Source of the DNA: Chamaecyparis obtusa
Lineage: Eukaryota > Streptophyta > Pinopsida > Cupressales > Cupressaceae
Reading direction: 5' to 3'
Assembly: GCA_027943335.1 (NCBI GenBank)
Contig: BSBK01004083.1
Span: 748,501-812,500, forward strand
Length of the DNA stretch: 64,000 bases
In this document: positions 35,905-47,563 of the stretch, in pieces
How positions within the stretch are numbered: the first letter of the stretch is position 1
Layout of the letters: every line of letters begins with the position of its first letter
Translations under genes and position numbers: made by a program
The notes under the pieces: model-generated
Database searches by the model: none
The model's input: only the letters and a program-made list of their open reading frames with translations
What the model was told of the DNA's origin: nothing

Positions 35905-37842
35905 TAAGAGTTGTCATCGGTAGTCCTTGGGACTATCGCACGACAGGCCTTGCTGCCGTGTTGATAGGCATCGGGTGGGCCAGTGGGCCCCCTACAATGT
36001 GTTTGTTTTTATTTATTTAAAAAAAATTATTTTATTTTAATTCAAAAATTTAGATTTTTAAAGTATTAAAAAAGAGAAAATAAAATAATAATATTTATAA
36101 ATACTAATATTTATAAATTAAATAATATATTATTAAAATATATAAAATATTAAAGTAAATATGAAATAAGGATTGTTAATTATATATTAATTTTCAAATT
36201 TACTTATTTTATATATGCACAAGGTGATTGGACATTATTTTCTTTGATATTAATTATGTCTAATTTTGGTCAATTAATTTAGTAATTTATTTTGTGAACC
36301 TTTTATGGCATGTTAATTTGAAAGCGTATTTGATTATTTTGGGGAATTTAATTGATTTTTCTTTAGACTAGATAAAATCATAGTATGTTAGTAATTTTAA
36401 TCCCTAAACTCAATTTATTCTTTTAGTGTAATAAATTGATTTGTTAGGGTTAGAATTTACTTGATTTAATGTAATTATAGTCTATTAGAAATTATTAAGT
36501 AAATTATTTTCATGATGAAATTTTACAAATTAGTTTATTGTATTAAATTTTATTGTTTGTCTATTTCTTTGCCTTCTGTGTTTGGGGTTAGTGGGGATCA
36601 GTACGTCAACCTAATAGGATTGTTACCAAAGACGGGATTAGAAATTATTATTTTTATTTGTTTGCCTTGCATATTTGAATGGTATTTGATCAAAACGTGA
36701 CCCAATCTTATTAAGTTGATTTTATGATAGAATTTGCATTGTGTGTTCCTGTTACTTCTTTGGAACCATTTTTGGATATTATGAGACTATGTTGACCTTG
36801 AGTCATGATTTTGAGATTATAAACCTAGGGTAGGCTATATAGGTGTTAAAGGGGAAGTGGCTTACTCTAGAGGCGCTGGAGCCCGGAAGTGGCTACCTGG
36901 ATATCTTTAATAGGTTACTTAATCAAGTGATAATATTAAACTAAATGAGGTTTAAATGAATTAATAAGATAATGGTTCATCGCCCATGCCTTGAGTGCTA
37001 GTATAGGCTAAGGATGGGAGTGAGAGAAGATGCTTTTCCGTCTAGTAGTGATGGTGAGTTTGGCATGATTGGTTATCCTTGTCTTCATGAGAGGATTTCA
37101 GGTTTTGCATATGATCACACTTGGAAGTCAGAGTCTAGTGAGACCATTCCAAGGTGTTGACATATGTGATGATACTTCCCTGATTTCATTCTAGGTTTCC
37201 TACATGTGTTGGTTTCCTTTGGGTTATTATGTGTACCTTTGACTTATGAGTTGAACCATTGAGATAGGAGCTTCTAGGATCCTTGCTTAGTTTACCTGAT
37301 TGATTGGTATTGTTATCTAAGTGGTATTTGATGTTATCTCCTTAACATGGTGGAAATGGAACCAAAGGTTTCCATGTGGTCGGCAGGTAGTGATTCTTTT
37401 ACCATTTGAGACTCCAACGTCCTTGTTCCAGTGCTGGATGATCCTGGTTGCAGTTACTTCCTTTCCTATCTTCTTGGAGACTTATTCTTATTCTTGTACT
37501 TCTTTATTTTTACTTTGTATTTTATTATAATTACATACCCTGTGACATGTGTAGAGGATGTTGATGATTATGTGTATTTTATCATTCAAATGTAATTATG
37601 ATGTAATATGTAATTTATGGATGTAATTGTATTTTGTAGTTTCTACGTCAAGGAACTCTTGAGATATGTGATCTATTATGGAGATTATGTTTATGTTATG
37701 TGTATTTATGGACTTCATGTTTTACTTCTGCTAGTTTCTTCATCATTGTTTGTAAACATTTAAGAAAAAAATTATTCTACAAACTTGGTAACATGTTTTA
37801 GGTTAATATTTCTTGGGTTCCCTAGCAGGGAATTATGCATTT

Positions 37843-38361
37843 ACTATGAAAACCTAGGATCATTTCAGTTAGGAAGAGCTTCCATTTGATAGAAGTTTCA
37901 CCAAAATGAACGGTCAAGATTTGATGGTGAAGAGAGGCCAAGATTCTTCCTCCCTCAATCTGTGTGAGTCAATCCATGTCAAAGACACACAATTAGTCAA
38001 ATTTGTGTCTGTTTGGTTGGAGATGAGACAAAATAGGTAATTTCTTTTCTTTTTATTGCTTTATCTAGAATTAAGGTGCTCACACATGTGTTAGGATGTG
38101 TGAATGGTTTGTTTTAACTAAAAGTGTTTAGAACTTTTAATTAGACATAGTTTTAGCAATTAAATTACCTTTATGCCTTTGATTAAATATTTGATTAAGA
38201 AATTGATGATTTGATTAGGGAATTAATTTCATTATGCAAGAAAGTTTGATGAAATACTTACATAATTAGGTTTAGTTAATTAATGCCTTTGATTTAAGAA
38301 TTTTTAGGTAATTAATCATAATTAGGGGCTCTAGGTTTACTAGACCATTTTTAGGTGATTA
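37843..38361 (-). repeat. gypsy-2 3' LTR, inner part
   Basis: On the minus strand it begins TGTAATCACCTAAAAATGG, 17 of 19 bases as in the gypsy-1 LTR start, and is preceded by a polypurine tract. The rest of the LTR is only loosely similar to 22623-23490. Solo LTR 2 interrupts it on the left, so its full length is unknown. Confidence 0.6.
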
Positions 38362-38375
38362 CATTTGCCCCTCTT
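38362..38375 (-). promoter_or_regulatory. Polypurine tract of gypsy-2
   Basis: Minus strand AAAGAGGGGCAAA immediately before the LTR start TGTAATCACC. Confidence 0.65.
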
Positions 38376-39811
38376 TGAATCGATGTGTGTGCAATGCATT
38401 GAATCAAAGAATAGATGATGCAGGATTAGGAAATAGCTTGATGTGGAACGATGAAACTATCCCTGGTTAGGAACTAATTTTTAACTTGATTGAACAGAAA
38501 TTGATTCGATTAAAGAAATCAACTCCGATTTTGATTGAGTGAAGATTGATAGTACAAGCTCTAAGCTTGATTGGATAGAGATCAATAGATGATTCAATGA
38601 TATTAGTTTAGAAAACCAATAGTATCGACTCTAAGATTGATTGAACAAAGATCGATGAAGGAAGACCAAGATTCTCAACTTCATGTGAAATAATTAAATT
38701 GAATACTTGTCTGATTATGCTGATGACTAATCAATTTGATGTGAGGTGATGAAATTTATCAGTCTCATGGATAGTCTTAAACCATGAGGTTTGAAGGAAT
38801 AGCTAACTTGATGAAGTGCATTGAAACTAATTATCATTAAGAGACTGATTGGAGCAATTGACTTCATATGGATCCTGATGAAGCCAATTACTTGATTAGG
38901 AGAAACATTATTAGATTGATGTGGTGTGATAAATCTGATATGCCCCTAGAGCCTCAATTGTGTTGAAACCCTATTAGAAGTATTCCTTGAGTAATTTGAT
39001 TCGAAGCAATGAAATCACTTGCGTAGAAAGATTGAATAACCTCAACTTGATGTGGATTTTGATGAAGTTGAGATCCCCCTAGTGATGAGGTCTTGCTTGA
39101 TTTGATTATTGCAATTCTCATATCAGTTTGATGATATAATGATGTTGCCCCCTTAGGAATGAAATTGAAATATGACCAAGATACCATAACGATTTTGATT
39201 GATTTTATTAATAAAGCATTATATTTTAATCATAAATGATGTTGCATTGATTCATTTTGATTTAGATAATATTTTAGATGATTTTTGAATGAGTTTTAGG
39301 CTTGATTTAGGTCATTTTGAACAAGTTTGACTAGATTTTGAATCACATGTTGACCAAGGTTTGACCATGTTGGATTGAGATTGTTAGATAAATGTTGAGT
39401 TGATATTCTTAGATTTATGATCGATGTGTGTTAATTGAGCTTGAATGCCCCAATAGGCAACTGCGTTTCACCAAAAAAATTTCTAAGCTTTTTTTGGTAA
39501 GGAATTTTATCTCAAATTTTGAGTTTGATCCTAAAAATGGATTCAGGATGTACAAATATATTCATGGATGTCCATTAATTTATGCACTTCTTCCTTCAAT
39601 ATTATGGATGTATCTTTCTTTTCTAGTACGATATTATGATGATGTGATTTTTAGCATCTTCTCCTTTGTATGGTATCATAAGTCTTTATAGATATGTTTA
39701 TATGGAATGACAATTTAGCACATGGTTTTTGTTATATACCCATTTGATGTGATGATATACGTTGCTAACCCTTCTTGTGTAGGTGATGTGTTTTAGCTTA
39801 GTTAATAGATG
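38376..39811 (-). other. gypsy-2 3' noncoding region, left part
   Basis: No gene. It contains loose repetition of GATTGA(T/G)TG..AAGATCGAT-like phrases at about 38500-38670 and of TTGATGTG(A/G) at 38740-39070. Continuous with 47564 before insertion of copia-2. Confidence 0.5.
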
Positions 39812-39816
39812 TTGAT

Positions 39817-41335
39817 TGTTGGATTATGGAGAGGGAGGGGGTAAATCAGTAATCCCTAATTCTCAGTACCTTAAATAATTTTCTCTAATTAACTTGGTTA
39901 AACATAATTCACTATTTACTGACAATAGTAAATAAAATTTAACAATCAACAAATCATTCACATAAATCATTCATCACATGTAACACCATTATTTAACATG
40001 GAAATCCAGCTTTGGAAAAAACCACTGTGGGAATTGTCACCCACTCAATAAAATAGTCTTTTGAAGTACACTTAGTTAAGAGCCAATCTAGTTAAAGATT
40101 ACAATACACATTGTTAGGTGTGACCTGACCAAGGGAATTACCTCAGATCTATTAGGATCTTCACCCTGTTAGGAGTGGTCTAGTAAAAGGACTTTGAACA
40201 CTCTTTAGAATGTTACCTTTTGCAAGGATTTTATAATAAGATTGTTAAGTCTACTCGGTTAAGAGATTTATCTATTAAAAATGCTAATAAGAAATAATAA
40301 TTAAATATATTGACATGTAGATTCACAACTATCTTTGAATAACTAGATCCTATGATGCTCTTTTATCTTCACTTCAATCTTTAACTTTCCACTTGCTTCA
40401 ACACTTCATCAAATTCTACTTTCTGACTCGGAATCTATCTTTTCCTTCTTCCATGCATCTGTTGGTGACTTATCAACCTTTCAATTTGTCAGCCATTTGT
40501 CCATACAAATTCATCCTTTATATAGACTTTATTTTGCCTCTTAATCTCCTCTATTACATTTTTTTTTTTATCAAACTTAGTTGTTCAATTCATTTCACAA
40601 ACTTATTCAATGTATCTAGATCTCGGTAACACATTTTAACTTTACCTCAGAACTTGAAATTTCTTGAAACTTGTTCCTTCTATTTTAACCATTTAGATCT
40701 AATCCATAGATCATCATCATGATTTTTCCTAATTGTAGATCTCTCTAACTAACTTTCTTTATCACCATAATCATCCAACTCATCATAGATAATCAGTAAA
40801 TGTTGTTATGATCTTTGTATTTAATTTTTGTTTCTTGCTTCATGGATAACTCTAAATTCTGGTTAACTTCACTCGGTGTCTAAAAATTCTTGTTTGAAGT
40901 CTTGAGTTCATTTTCCTTTACCAAAACTTACTCTACTTTTACCGAATTACTTTTCCTCTTTACCGAGTGACTTTTCCTACTCGGTAGCCAAAACTATTTT
41001 TCTTACCTACTTCTCAAATCTCCATTACTATGATTTACCGACTTGATATAATCATATGTTAGGTAAAAAACAATTGTATCAATATAGTCTTAGCATTTTC
41101 TAGTCTGTATCAGTTTCCCATTTAAAGTCTTCAAGTCCACAACATCTTCTTTCTTCTTCTGCTTAACTCATTCAACTTATATCATACTCTGAATGATATG
41201 GAAACATAATATAAACCAGAAATCAATGGCTTGACATCAATGACAAGATAATAATTGATCTAACCAAGTTATACTATCTTGTATTCCTTTGATCTTGGTC
41301 ACTCTTCACCATCATCACCATCAGTTATAGTAACA
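39817..41335 (-). repeat. 3' LTR of copia-2
   Basis: 1519 bp; minus strand TGTTACTATAACTGATGG...; partner of 46060-47557 with many scattered differences and small indels, so an older insertion than element A. Confidence 0.9.
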
Positions 41336-41350
41336 ATCTCCATGTTTGGC
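41336..41350 (-). promoter_or_regulatory. Polypurine-tract region of copia-2
   Basis: Minus strand GCCAAACATGGAGAT before the LTR start; a degraded form of the AAAGGGAGAGAT tract of copia-1. Confidence 0.7.
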
Positions 41351-41908
41351 ATTAATGGCAACACACTGAAAATGTTCATTGTTCAATTGATGATGGTAAC
41401 ACTTCATTGTCATTACTATACTCCCTCTGAGACGTAACTTCTTTTTTGTACTTGATCTTCTTTTGTTCAATAAAAATCTTCTTCTTTAATAGATCTTATT
41501 TACTATCCATCTTTGACAACTTTTTTTGATCTTCTATCTCAATAATCAATTGCTTTATTCTTCCTTTACTGGATCTTATTCTCCCTCTTCATTATTCATC
41601 AATTTCATCTCCTTTTTTATGATCATCAATAGTAATCTTCTCCCTTACTAATCAATTGACTTATTCTCCCTCTTTGAAAACAATGCCAAAGATATATACT
41701 CCTAAAAAAATTTCTCAAGAAGTAAATCATACCTCAAATGTATTGATTTCTCATTACATTCATAAATAGTATCACAACTTCAGGCATCACCTAAAGAGTG
41801 AACACTAGCATCAACTCACAACATAGATATTATGTTGAATACTTGAATTGATGCAACATGCATCTTTCCTTAGTGAAGATTGGATAGGAGAAGAATCCCC
41901 CACTTACA
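41351..41908 (-). other. copia-2 3' untranslated region
   Basis: About 560 bp with no ORF. Decayed AATGCCAAAG-like patches on the minus strand near 41690, as in copia-1. Confidence 0.55.
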
Positions 41909-42469
41909 TCAGAGATAATCAAAAGCATCCTTCGGTAGTGGTTTGGTAAATATATCAACTATTTTTTCCTTTGAATTCACATAATCTAGTATGACATGTT
42001 TAGCTTGTACGTGATCTCTCAAGTAATGATACTTGATAGATATGTGCTTTGTCTTTGAATGCATCACCAGATTCTTTGATATATTAATAGCACTTGTTTT
42101 ATCACATAAAATAGTAACTGGACCAGTAATCTCTTCTTGCATACCTTCAAGTAATTATTTGATCCACATAATGTTAGAGCAATTCAAACCTGCAGTAACA
42201 TACTTAGCTTCAACAATAGATTGTGAAATACAACTTTGTTTCTTTCTTAACCATGTCACTAACCTTTCTCCTAAAAAGAAAGCTCCACCACATGTACTTT
42301 TTCTATCATCAATGTTTCTAGCCCAGTCAGCATCAATATATACCTTGAGATCAAAATCTCCTACTTTTGTGTATAACAAACCAAAATCTTTAGTCCCTTT
42401 CAAATATCTGAATATTCTTTTCACTGTAGACATGTGTGTCTCCTTTGGGTTGGAAAAAAATGTTGCCAC
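41909..42469 (-). pseudogene. copia-2 RNase H
   Basis: ORFs 42469-42155 (GTKDFGLLYTKVGDFDL, YIDADWARNIDDRKSTCGG, VTWLRKKQSCISQS) and 42142-41909 (CDKTSAINISKN, KTKHISIKYHYLRD, FTKPLPKD). This is the standard copia RNase H block. Only a short break near 42143-42154 divides it. The three residues that are stops in copia-1 are normal codons here. Confidence 0.9.
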
Positions 42470-42535
42470 AATATCAACTGAATGTGCAATATCAAACCTA
42501 CTATGTACAACATACTATAGTTTACCAATCATGGA

Positions 42536-43285
42536 TCAATCAAGTGTCTCATTTACTTCCTTTCTGTCATCATCCTTTGACAATTTACAACCAAAAGCAA
42601 TCGGTGTTCCAAAAGGTTTTGATTCTTCCATATTGAATGTCTTTAGAATGTCCTTGATATACTTTGATTGTGTTATGTAGATCCCATCCTTTACTTGTTG
42701 AATTTGTAGTCCAATAAAGAATTTGATCTCCCCAATCATAAAGATATAAAATTCTATTCTCATCTCTTCATTAAATGATTTAAATATTGTTTCATTTCCT
42801 CCAAATATAATGTCATCAACAAATATCTGAGAAATCAAAATCTTATCAGTACTATCACATTTCAAATACAAATTATTGTTATCACTTGTCCTTTGAAATC
42901 CAATCTTGATTAAATATGAGTGTACTCTTACATGCCATGCTCGAGGTGCTTGGTTCAATCCATTTAGTGCCTTTTGTAGTTTCCATACCATATCCTTGTT
43001 AGAATTTTGAAAAAATCCATCAGGTTGTTCAATGTACACTTCTTCTTCAAGAATTCCATTTAAAAATGTAGACTTAACATCCATCTGATAAACTTTGAAT
43101 CTTTTATAGGCAGCATATGCAAGTAATATTCTTACACCCTCTAATCTAGCAACAGGGGCAAATGTCTCATCATAGTCAACACCTTCTTCTTGTGCACACC
43201 CTTTGCAGACTAACATTGCCTTGTTTCTGATTACATATCCTTTTTCATTGAGTTTATTTATGAAAATCCACTTTGTTTCAATCAC
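42536..43285 (-). pseudogene. copia-2 reverse transcriptase
   Basis: Single ORF of 249 aa: [67 protein letters not shown], catalytic FVDDIIFGG, and [15 protein letters not shown] near the end. This is the best-preserved RT core in the window, but the upstream part (43346-43714) is in another frame and the downstream RNase H is separated, so it is annotated as a broken polyprotein. It would make the DNA copy of the element. Confidence 0.9.
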
Positions 43286-43345
43286 ATTCTTATCCTTATC
43301 TCTTGGTACCAGTGACCAAGTGTTGTTCTTTTTAATCTCATCAAT

Positions 43346-44350
43346 TTATTTTTTCATTGCATTAACCCAATATTTATTTCCTAGTGCATACTTAACTAAT
43401 ATTGACTCAAACTCAGAAATCAAACTTGTGTTATCTTTCAACTTACTTATTGTCATGACTCTTGCAGTTTTGTCTCCAATAATTTTTCTCAGTGAGTGGT
43501 GTCTTCTCACATATTTTGATAATACAGGCTCGATGGATTGCTCATCAATGTTTTCATCTCTCGGTGGGGGCTCATCTTGCTCCTTGGTTCCTTCTTGTTG
43601 CAGCTCAGTTGTATCAACTGAATTACCTTCTTGAACATAAACAAATATTTTATAATCCTCAAGTTTATTTTTTCTATCTTCTTCATTCCTTTCTGTAAAT
43701 TCATCAATCCTCACATTTGTAATTTAAATAATTTTGTTAGTATCCTTGATCAAACATTTATATTCTTTTCTCTTTGATGAATATATTAGGAATATACCTT
43801 CATCTCCTTTAGAGTCAAACTTTCCATTTCTATCATCTTTCAGTATGTAACACCTACTTTCAAAAAATTTAAAGTAACTTACATTATGTGTATGCCCAAA
43901 CTCAAGTTCATAAGGTGTCTTGTTTGTGCCTTTCTTTATTTGTACTTGGTTGATTGTGTAGACGATAATACTTATGGCTTCTCTCCAAAATGTTTGTGCA
44001 ACCTTTTTGTCAATCAACAATGTTCTAGCACAATCAACTATAGATCTATTCCTTCTTTTAGCTATACCATTTTTTTATGGAGTCCTTGGTGTAGATACTT
44101 GTCTATTGAATCCATTTTCATTACAGAAGACATAAAATTCATCAGAGATAAATTCACCTCCTTTATCTGATCTTAAAATTTTTAGAAATTTACATGTTTC
44201 CTTTTCAAATCTAGCTTTATACCACTTGAACATTTGGAATGTATCATAATTCTCTTTTAGAAACATAACATACATCATTCTTGAATAGTCATCAACAAAA
44301 AAATGAAATACTGATCTCCATAATAGCTTTGTATCTTCATAGTACCACAA
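43346..44350 (-). pseudogene. copia-2 integrase core, tail and spacer
   Basis: ORF 44350-44075: FFVDDYSRMMYVMFLKENYD, RSDKGGEFISDEFYVFCNEN; the two catalytic Asp of the DDE core are visible and the Glu region follows after a stop near 44074. ORF 44020-43724: YELEFGHTHNVSYFKFFESRCYI and DEGIFLIYSSKRKEYKCL, the integrase C-terminal region. ORF 43714-43346 is the acidic spacer leading into RT. Stops separate the pieces. Confidence 0.85.
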
Positions 44351-44437
44351 ATTTCATTAGAATAAGACTTGCTTGAAAGAGCTTGATTTTGTCATCTTAC
44401 CAATCTAACATTCCTTACACATCACTTTATCATGTTT

Positions 44438-45160
44438 TCATAATTTTGGTAGACCTTTGACTCTATTCTTTTTTGTCACTTTAACCATGTTATCAAAATT
44501 TACATGACAAAGTCTTTTATGCCATAACCACACATCTTCAATTTTAACAAACAAGCAACTATGTGTTGTCGTATCAAGATGGAATAGGTTACGTTTATAT
44601 TTTTCATTGGCTCCAATTAGATCTCTTTCAGTACCATAAATATTCTCCTTTCTATTTTGAAATTCTAGTCGGTAGTTAGTATTGTTCAATTGTGCAACAC
44701 TCAACATATTATAGTTTGGACCTTTAACCCAATATGCATCATTAGATCTCATATTTTCATTCAATACAATGGATTCTTTACCTTTAACATGACATGGAGC
44801 ATCATTGAAAATTATGAAAAATCCTCCATCATACTCTTCTAGGTTCTCAAACTTATCAATATCACCAGTGATATGATGTGAACATCCACTATCAATAATC
44901 CATGGGTCAGTTTTTCTTACATGAGAAATAAGTATTTTTTCATCTTCATACTTTTCTTCATTTGAGTCTTCCTTTACAACAACATAGAAAACTTCATATC
45001 CTTCTTTTTTATCATCAAATTCACCATTAGTTACACCTTCCTCAGCTAGCCAGGTAGCAAGACTTCTTACCTTTATCCTTGTAGTCTCTAAATCTTCGAT
45101 ATCGATTCTCCTTCTGATCACTTTTATCATTGTTGGGACATCTAGATGCAATGTGTCCAA
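44438..45160 (-). pseudogene. copia-2 protease and pre-integrase
   Basis: 240-aa ORF with the protease active site DPWIIDSGCSHHITGD and the pre-integrase block VWLWHKRLCHVNFDNMVKVTKK. The N-terminal 40 residues are out-of-frame gag sequence: a frameshift near 45045 separates this from the zinc knuckle frame (45248-45042). Confidence 0.88.
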
Positions 45161-46040
45161 TCTTATTGCAATTAAAACATATCAAGGGTAATTTTCCTTT
45201 ATACTTTCCTTTACCTCTTGGTATTCTATTAGCCACTAGTGCTTCCAACTTTTCTTATTCTTTCTCTTCGGTTAGGATATTGTCATATTAATTTCTACAT
45301 GAACCATTGTGATTCTCTCTTTCTTTTCTTGAAGTCCCAATACTCAAAGATGATTTGAATGCAGTTTCAATGGTCAGTAAACTATTATCAATTATGATAA
45401 GCTCAAATTTAGTCATCTTTAATGTAGTCATCTTTTCGATTAAGGCTTCAAGAGTAACAAAATTATTTTGTATGGATCTCAGTTCCTGAATAATAGATAC
45501 TCGAATAGCATACTTAGATGAAAGAGTTCTCAGAATTTTACTTACCAATTCTTCATTATTTAATGTTCCACCAGCACCTTTGAAGGCACTAACAACTTCC
45601 TTGATTCTGAAACTACATTGAGTAATATTCTCTTCATATTTCATTCTCATTTCATCATACTTTTCTCTGAGACTATCAACCTTATCTTTTTCTACATGTT
45701 GATCTCCTCCATAAATAAGTGTAAGGCTATCCCACATCTCTTTTGAATTAACACAATCCTTAACATCTTTGAATTCAACATTGGTCAGGGAAGAACCAAT
45801 TTCTATCATTACCTAGTTGTGTTCCTTCTTTTCTCTCATCTGATCAACTATCATGGGTCCAGGAGGCGGTGGAGTGTACTCATTATCCAGAAGATTTAGT
45901 GCAGATTATCCAATCCCAAATAGGTACAATCACATCCTTCTTTTCCATGTAGAGAAACGTTTCTTGTTCAACTTAGGTACTTCTCTCCTATACATCTTCA
46001 GATCTTTTACTCAAGTCTTTCAAACTTATCCCTCTAGAGT
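45042..46040 (-). pseudogene. copia-2 gag
   Basis: ORF 45809-45288 (VKDCVNSKEMWDSLTLIYGGD, DSLREKYDEMRMKYEENI) is the copia gag core, and ORF 45248-45042 carries an intact knuckle CFNCNKIGHIASRC. A TAG near 45811 in the HN-VMIEI segment and breaks around 45250-45290 divide it. It starts after the primer site at 46046. Confidence 0.85.
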
Positions 46041-46045
46041 ACTAA

Positions 46046-46057
46046 GCTCTGATACCA
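46046..46057 (-). promoter_or_regulatory. Primer-binding site of copia-2
   Basis: Minus strand TGGTATCAGAGC, two bases from the LTR at 46060. Confidence 0.92.
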
Positions 46058-46059
46058 AT

Positions 46060-47557
46060 TGTTATATTATACAGAGGGGGGGTGAATAAGTAATCTTTGA
46101 TTCTCAATACCTCAAATAGTCTTATTTGATTAACTTGGTAAAACAAAATTCACTATTTAATGACAACATTAAATAAACTCTAACAATCAACAAATCATTC
46201 ATCACATGTAGCACCAGTATTTAACCTAGAAACCCAGCTTTGGGAAGAGCCACTGTGGGAATTGTCAACCACTAAATTAAATACTCTTTTGAAGTACGCT
46301 CGGTAAAGAGCCAATATGGTTAAAGATTACAATAAATGTTGTTAGGTGTGACCCATTCAAGGGATATACCTCAGATCTGTTAGGATCTTCACCATGTTAG
46401 GAGTGACCTGGTAAAAGGAATTTGAACACTCTTTAGAATGTTACCTTTTGCAAGGATTTTACAATAAGATTGATAAGTCTACTCGGGTAAGGGATTTCTC
46501 TATTACAAATGCTAATAAGAAATAGTAAATATATTGACCCATAGATTTGCAAATATCTTTACATAACCAAATCCTTTATGCGCTCTTCTATCTTCACTCC
46601 AATCCTTCACTTTCCACTAGCTTCAACACTTCATCTAATTCTTCTTTCTAGATCAAAATCTATATTTTTCTTCTTCACTACATCAGTCGGTGACTTATCA
46701 ACCTTTCAATTTTCTAGCCATTTGTCCATACAAATTCATCCTTTACATAGACTTTATTTTGTCACTTAATCTCCTCTATTGCATTTTCTTTTGATCAATC
46801 TTATCCATTCAATTCATTTCACAAACTTATTCAATGTATCTAGATCTCAGTAACATGTTTTACCTTCACCTTGGAAGTTGAACTTTCTTGAAACTTTTTC
46901 CTTCTATTTTAATTGTTTAGATATAAGCCATAGATCATCATCATGAATTTTATTGATTGTAGATCTCTCTAACTAGATTTCCTTATCATCGTAACCTTCT
47001 AGCTCATCATAGCTAATCATTAAATATCATTCTGATCTTTGTATTTAATTATTGTTCCTTGCTCAGTGGATAACTTTGAATTTTGGTTAACTTTTCTTGG
47101 TGTCTAAAACTTCTTGTTCAGAGACTTGAGTTCCTTTTCCTTTACCAAAATTTACTTTGATTTTATCAAATTACTTTTCCTCTTTACCAAGTGACTTTTC
47201 CTGCTCGGTATCCAAAACTATTTTACTTACCAACTTGTCAAATCTTCATTACCATGCTTTACCGACTTGATATAATCATATGTTAGGTAGAAAACATTTA
47301 TATCAACCTAATCTTAGCATTGTCTAATCTGTATCTGTTGCCCATTTAAGTTCTTCAACTTCACAACATCATATTTCTTCCTCTCCTTAATTCATTCAAC
47401 TTATATCATACTCTGAATAATATGACAACATAATATAAACTAGAAATCAATTGTTTGACATCAATGACAAGATAATAACTGATCTAACCTTTCTACTATC
47501 TTATATTCCTCTGATATTGGTCTGTCTTCATTATCATCACCATCAGTTATAGTAATA
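46060..47557 (-). repeat. 5' LTR of copia-2
   Basis: 1498 bp, partner of 39817-41335. Confidence 0.9.
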
Positions 47558-47563
47558 GTTGAT

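Larger units (their letters stand above)
31207..37837 (+). mobile_element. Giant solo LTR 2, with two nested insertions
   Basis: Plus-strand copy of the family at 26222-30660: starts TGTAGTACCCACCC and ends CCTAGCAGGGAATTATG (aligning base for base with CCTAGTGGGGCGTTACA of copy 1). The 5-bp duplication CATTT at 31202-31206 and 37838-37842 confirms the ends, although the terminal CA has mutated to TG. Subtracting the TRIM-like element (32162-34012 with TSD) and the MITE (35074-35907 with TSD) leaves about 3.95 kb, near copy 1. No coding capacity. Confidence 0.78.
39817..47557 (-). mobile_element. Ty1/copia element 'copia-2'
   Basis: A 7741-bp minus-strand element: LTRs 39817-41335 and 46060-47557, primer site 46046-46057, polypurine tract next to 41336. 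GTTGAT occurs at 39811-39816 and 47558-47563, giving a 5- to 6-bp TSD. Domain order gag, protease, integrase, RT, RNase H. It shares LTR blocks and pol motifs with copia-1 and is also frameshifted. It sits in the 3' noncoding part of gypsy-2. Confidence 0.92.

Noticed and set aside
35375..36020. Overlapping plus-strand ORFs of 65-153 aa in and beside the MITE
   Set aside because: No transposase DDE motif; overlapping frames in a non-autonomous element.
26222..37837. Inverted 4-kb repeats read as one DNA transposon or as the two LTRs of one element
   Set aside because: LTRs of one element are direct, and each copy has its own different 5-bp TSD, so they are two independent insertions.
42033..42680. 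215-aa plus-strand ORF (and similar plus-strand ORFs at 16034-16255, 17814-18155, 43203-43698)
   Set aside because: Antisense shadows of the copia RT, gag and spacer regions; no motif of their own.
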